Positions 62,261 through 64,000 of a DNA stretch of 64,000 bases are shown here, piece by piece (within the stretch, counting starts at the first letter, position 1; every line of letters starts with the position of its first letter). This DNA is from Neobacillus sp. FSL H8-0543 (GTDB lineage: Bacteria; Bacillota; Bacilli; Bacillales; Cytobacillaceae), in NCBI RefSeq assembly GCF_038592905.1, contig NZ_CP151943.1, forward strand, positions 4,476,501 through 4,540,500, written 5' to 3'. A model generated the notes under the pieces. The model worked only from the letters and a program-made list of their open reading frames with translations, did not search any database and had not been told where the DNA came from. The position numbers were made by a program, and so were the translations under genes.

Positions 62261-63606
62261 ATGCTTTCGAAACATAATTCTATTCAACGAGATCAAATTG
62301 AAATGATTGCTTAGACCAACTTGTTCCAACCAACCATCTGGTTCGTAAAATTGAGTCGGCAATTGATTTCTCTTTTATATATGACTTAGTGAAAGATATG
62401 TATTCGGAAGTAGGTCGTCCAAGTATAGATCCAGTTATCTTGATTAAATTAACCTTCATTCAATATACCTTCGGTATTCGCTCGATGCGAAAGACGATTG
62501 AAGAAGTAGAAACAAACATGGCCTATCGATGGTTCTTGGGTTACGGTTTCCATGATAAAGTTCCGCACTTCTCCACTTTTGGGAAAAAGATTTAAAGATA
62601 CAGACCTGTTTGAACAGATCTTCTATCATATTTTAAAGACAGCTACCAAGAAAAAGTTGATTAGTGCAGAACATGTTTTCGTGGACTCCACCCATGTAAA
62701 AGCAAGTGCGAACAAACGGAAGTTCGAAAAGAAAGTCGTTCGCAAAGAAATTCGGGCTTATCAAGATCGTCTTCAAGAGGAGATTAATCAAGATCGAGAG
62801 GGCCATGGGAAAAAGCCATTCCCACCGGATAAGTTCGAAAAGAATGAATCGAAAGAAATTAAAGAGAGTACAACCGATCCGGAAAGTGGTTACTACGTCA
62901 AAGACGAACGGACAAAACAGTTTGCCTATTCCTTCCATGCGGCCGCTGATCGAAACGGTTTTGTCCTCGGTACGATTGTGATAACAGGTAATACACATGA
63001 TAGTAATATGTTAGAGCCTTTAGTTGAACAAGTAGTTGAGAATGTAGGAAAGCCTAAAGCTGTTGCGGCAGATGCTGCTTATAAAACACCTGCCATTTCG
63101 AATTATCTATTAGAAAACGAAATTACTCCAGCTTTACCATATACACGCCCACGTACAAAAGATGGATTCTTCCGAAAACATGAGTATGTGTATGATGAAC
63201 ATTTTGACTGTTACCTTTGCCCGGCAAGCGATGTCTTGAAATATTCTACAACGAATAAAGAGGGCTATCGTGAGTACAAATCACCAAAACACATCTGTGC
63301 TAAGTGTCCTTTTTTAGAGCAGTGTACCGAAAGTAAAGACCATCAAAAAGTGGTGACACGTCATATTTGGCAAGAATATGTGGAAGAAGCAGATCATCTC
63401 CGCCATCACATAGATGTAAAACCAATTTATGAGAAACGCAAAGAAACGATAGAGCGTGTATTGCAAATGCAAAAGAAAAGCATGGCATGCGTTGGACAAC
63501 GTTAAGGGGACTTAAAAAATTGTCAATGCAGGCGATGCTTACTTTCGCATCCATGAATTTAAAGAAGATGGCCAACTGGACTTGGCAAGGTCCAGAAATT
63601 ATCTAA
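62261..63606 (+). pseudogene. IS1182-family transposase, broken by three frameshifts
   Basis: The reading frame is intact only in pieces. The N-terminus MLSKHNSIQRDQIEMIA ends at a stop near 62312; a one-base deletion lies there, since the frame shifted by one continues normally (residues like DQLVP, VRKIE). A second shift near 62590, with a short loss of sequence after FSTFGK, and a third near 63462, seen as VFADAKEKHG read in another frame, break the catalytic DDE region (the pieces with FVDSTHVKASANK and VAADAAYKTPAISNY are still readable). The zinc-type cysteines CPFLEQC are present. Confidence 0.88.
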
Positions 63607-63717
63607 GTAGACACCTTGAAGAGGTCTATCTGTAACTTAATCGACTGAAAAAAGCAGAAAAAATCAAAAAGGGGTTCGGAATGCTAGCATTCCGAACCCC
63701 TTTTGTCGACAATCTGA

Positions 63718-63740
63718 GACACTCACGTGTAGTGAGTGTC
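63718..63740. repeat. target-site duplication of the IS, right copy (23 bp)
   Basis: Exact copy of 61957-61979. The T run TTTTTTT that follows (63741-63747) belongs to the original terminator of the acetate transporter gene. Confidence 0.85.
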
Positions 63741-63775
63741 TTTTTTTATGCTTTTAAAAGCAATTGTAGCGTAAC

Positions 63776-64000
63776 TTAAACAAGTAATTTTATTCGATTC
63801 CCTGATGGGTCTGCGGTAAAATATTTACCATTTTCTTCTGTTACTTTTGTTCCAATTTTTTCTAATCGCACAATAGCCTCTTGTCTAGCTTCCTTACTTG
63901 GAAGTACGAGAGAATACCAGTTCAGTCCGACACTGTTTTCAGGTGGTGTGGGAGCACCAACGCCTGCCCAGGTGTTTAAGCCAATGTGGTGATGGTATTT
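63776..64000 (-). CDS. VOC family protein (catechol 2,3-dioxygenase/CatE-like), C-terminal part
   Basis: The frame is open at the right edge, read leftward, so only the last 74 residues are visible. They include KYHHHIGLNTWAGVGAPTPP, a histidine-rich metal-site segment typical of CatE-type ring-cleaving dioxygenases, and a final TADPSGNRIKLLV, the usual end of a VOC repeat with a metal-binding glutamate replaced by Arg-Ile-Lys in this version of the motif. Family assignment is good; the substrate is not known. Confidence 0.75.
   Translation of the reverse strand, partial: KYHHHIGLNTWAGVGAPTPPENSVGLNWYSLVLPSKEARQEAIVRLEKIGTKVTEENGKYFTADPSGNRIKLLV

Larger units (their letters stand above)
61980..63717 (+). 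mobile_element. IS1182-family insertion sequence (about 1.74 kb, decayed)
   Basis: The element begins TCAGACTGTAGACAAA and ends with the inverse TTTGTCGACAATCTGA; 14 or 15 of the 16 end bases agree. It is bounded by exact 23-bp duplications. It carries one broken transposase gene, a terminator-like hairpin at each end (CTGTAGACAAAC/GTTTGCCTACAG plus T8 near 61984-62030; a 30-bp perfect palindrome at 63671-63700 centred on GCTAGC) and a GC-rich repeat (62054-62183). It inserted into the terminator of the gene before it. Confidence 0.85.

Noticed and set aside
1..64000. CRISPR arrays, tRNA or rRNA genes, T-box leaders and prophage genes
   Set aside because: No regularly spaced repeats, no tRNA-like cloverleaf, no AGGGTGGNACCGCG motif and no phage structural genes were seen.

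Overview
The window is AT-rich DNA from a Gram-positive, spore-forming Bacillaceae bacterium (Bacillus, Neobacillus or Mesobacillus type). Support comes from strong AGGAGG-type ribosome binding sites with frequent TTG and GTG starts, a ydaO/yuaA (c-di-AMP) riboswitch ahead of a KimA-type potassium importer, a spore-coat type transglutaminase (tgl), a YwaC/RelP-type alarmone synthetase, a Mn-dependent pyrophosphatase (ppaC), a CspC-like cold shock protein and a hut cluster. There are no rRNA or tRNA genes and no CRISPR array.

Region 1 (1-20.9 kb) is a catabolic and transport island. A partial panE-like gene and a thiolase come first, with a MITE-like element between them. Two complete, closely paralogous Liv-type ABC importers (H-M-G-F plus substrate-binding lipoprotein) follow. 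They bracket an SDR dehydrogenase, a second thiolase, a TetR regulator and an acyl-CoA synthetase. An aldehyde dehydrogenase, an iron alcohol dehydrogenase and an acyl-CoA dehydrogenase come after. Together they could import an acid or alcohol, oxidise it, activate it to a CoA thioester and shorten it by beta-oxidation; no enoyl-CoA hydratase is present. A shared palindrome lies ahead of the first transporter and ahead of the SDR gene.

Region 2 (21-34.5 kb) holds ppaC, a MerR regulator with a CNNM/CBS (CorC) membrane protein, a compact periplasmic-type nitrate reductase operon (napA-napB-napD-napG-like), tgl, small unknown genes, a TetR regulator with an alarmone synthetase, an orphan CsoR, a degenerate GIY-YIG protein, a flavodoxin-like protein and an SRAP (HMCES/YedK) protein.

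Region 3 (34.7-50.4 kb) holds an orphan ATP-grasp enzyme, a UMF1-type MFS transporter, a phosphodiesterase/nucleotide pyrophosphatase-type enzyme, an ECF sigma/anti-sigma operon, and a Tat-exported DMSO-reductase-type molybdoenzyme with a TorD chaperone. A kinase-like protein, glycosyltransferase, HipA-like kinase, GalU and UDP-glucose dehydrogenase gene run follows, probably for a surface or spore glycan.

Region 4 (50.4-64 kb) holds the c-di-AMP riboswitch with kimA, an AraC-type response regulator with a degenerate receiver next to hutU-hutI-hutG, cspC, an alpha/beta hydrolase, a glutaredoxin-like protein and an acetate transporter. The terminator of the acetate transporter gene is split by a decayed IS1182-family element. 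A VOC-family gene runs off the right edge.

Two dispersed repeat families run through the window: a GC-rich element of about 130 bp (three copies, one inside the IS) and a short bipartite repeat (four copies). Many start sites were moved from the longest frame to the start supported by a ribosome binding site. All functions are inferred from sequence motifs by eye; no search was run.
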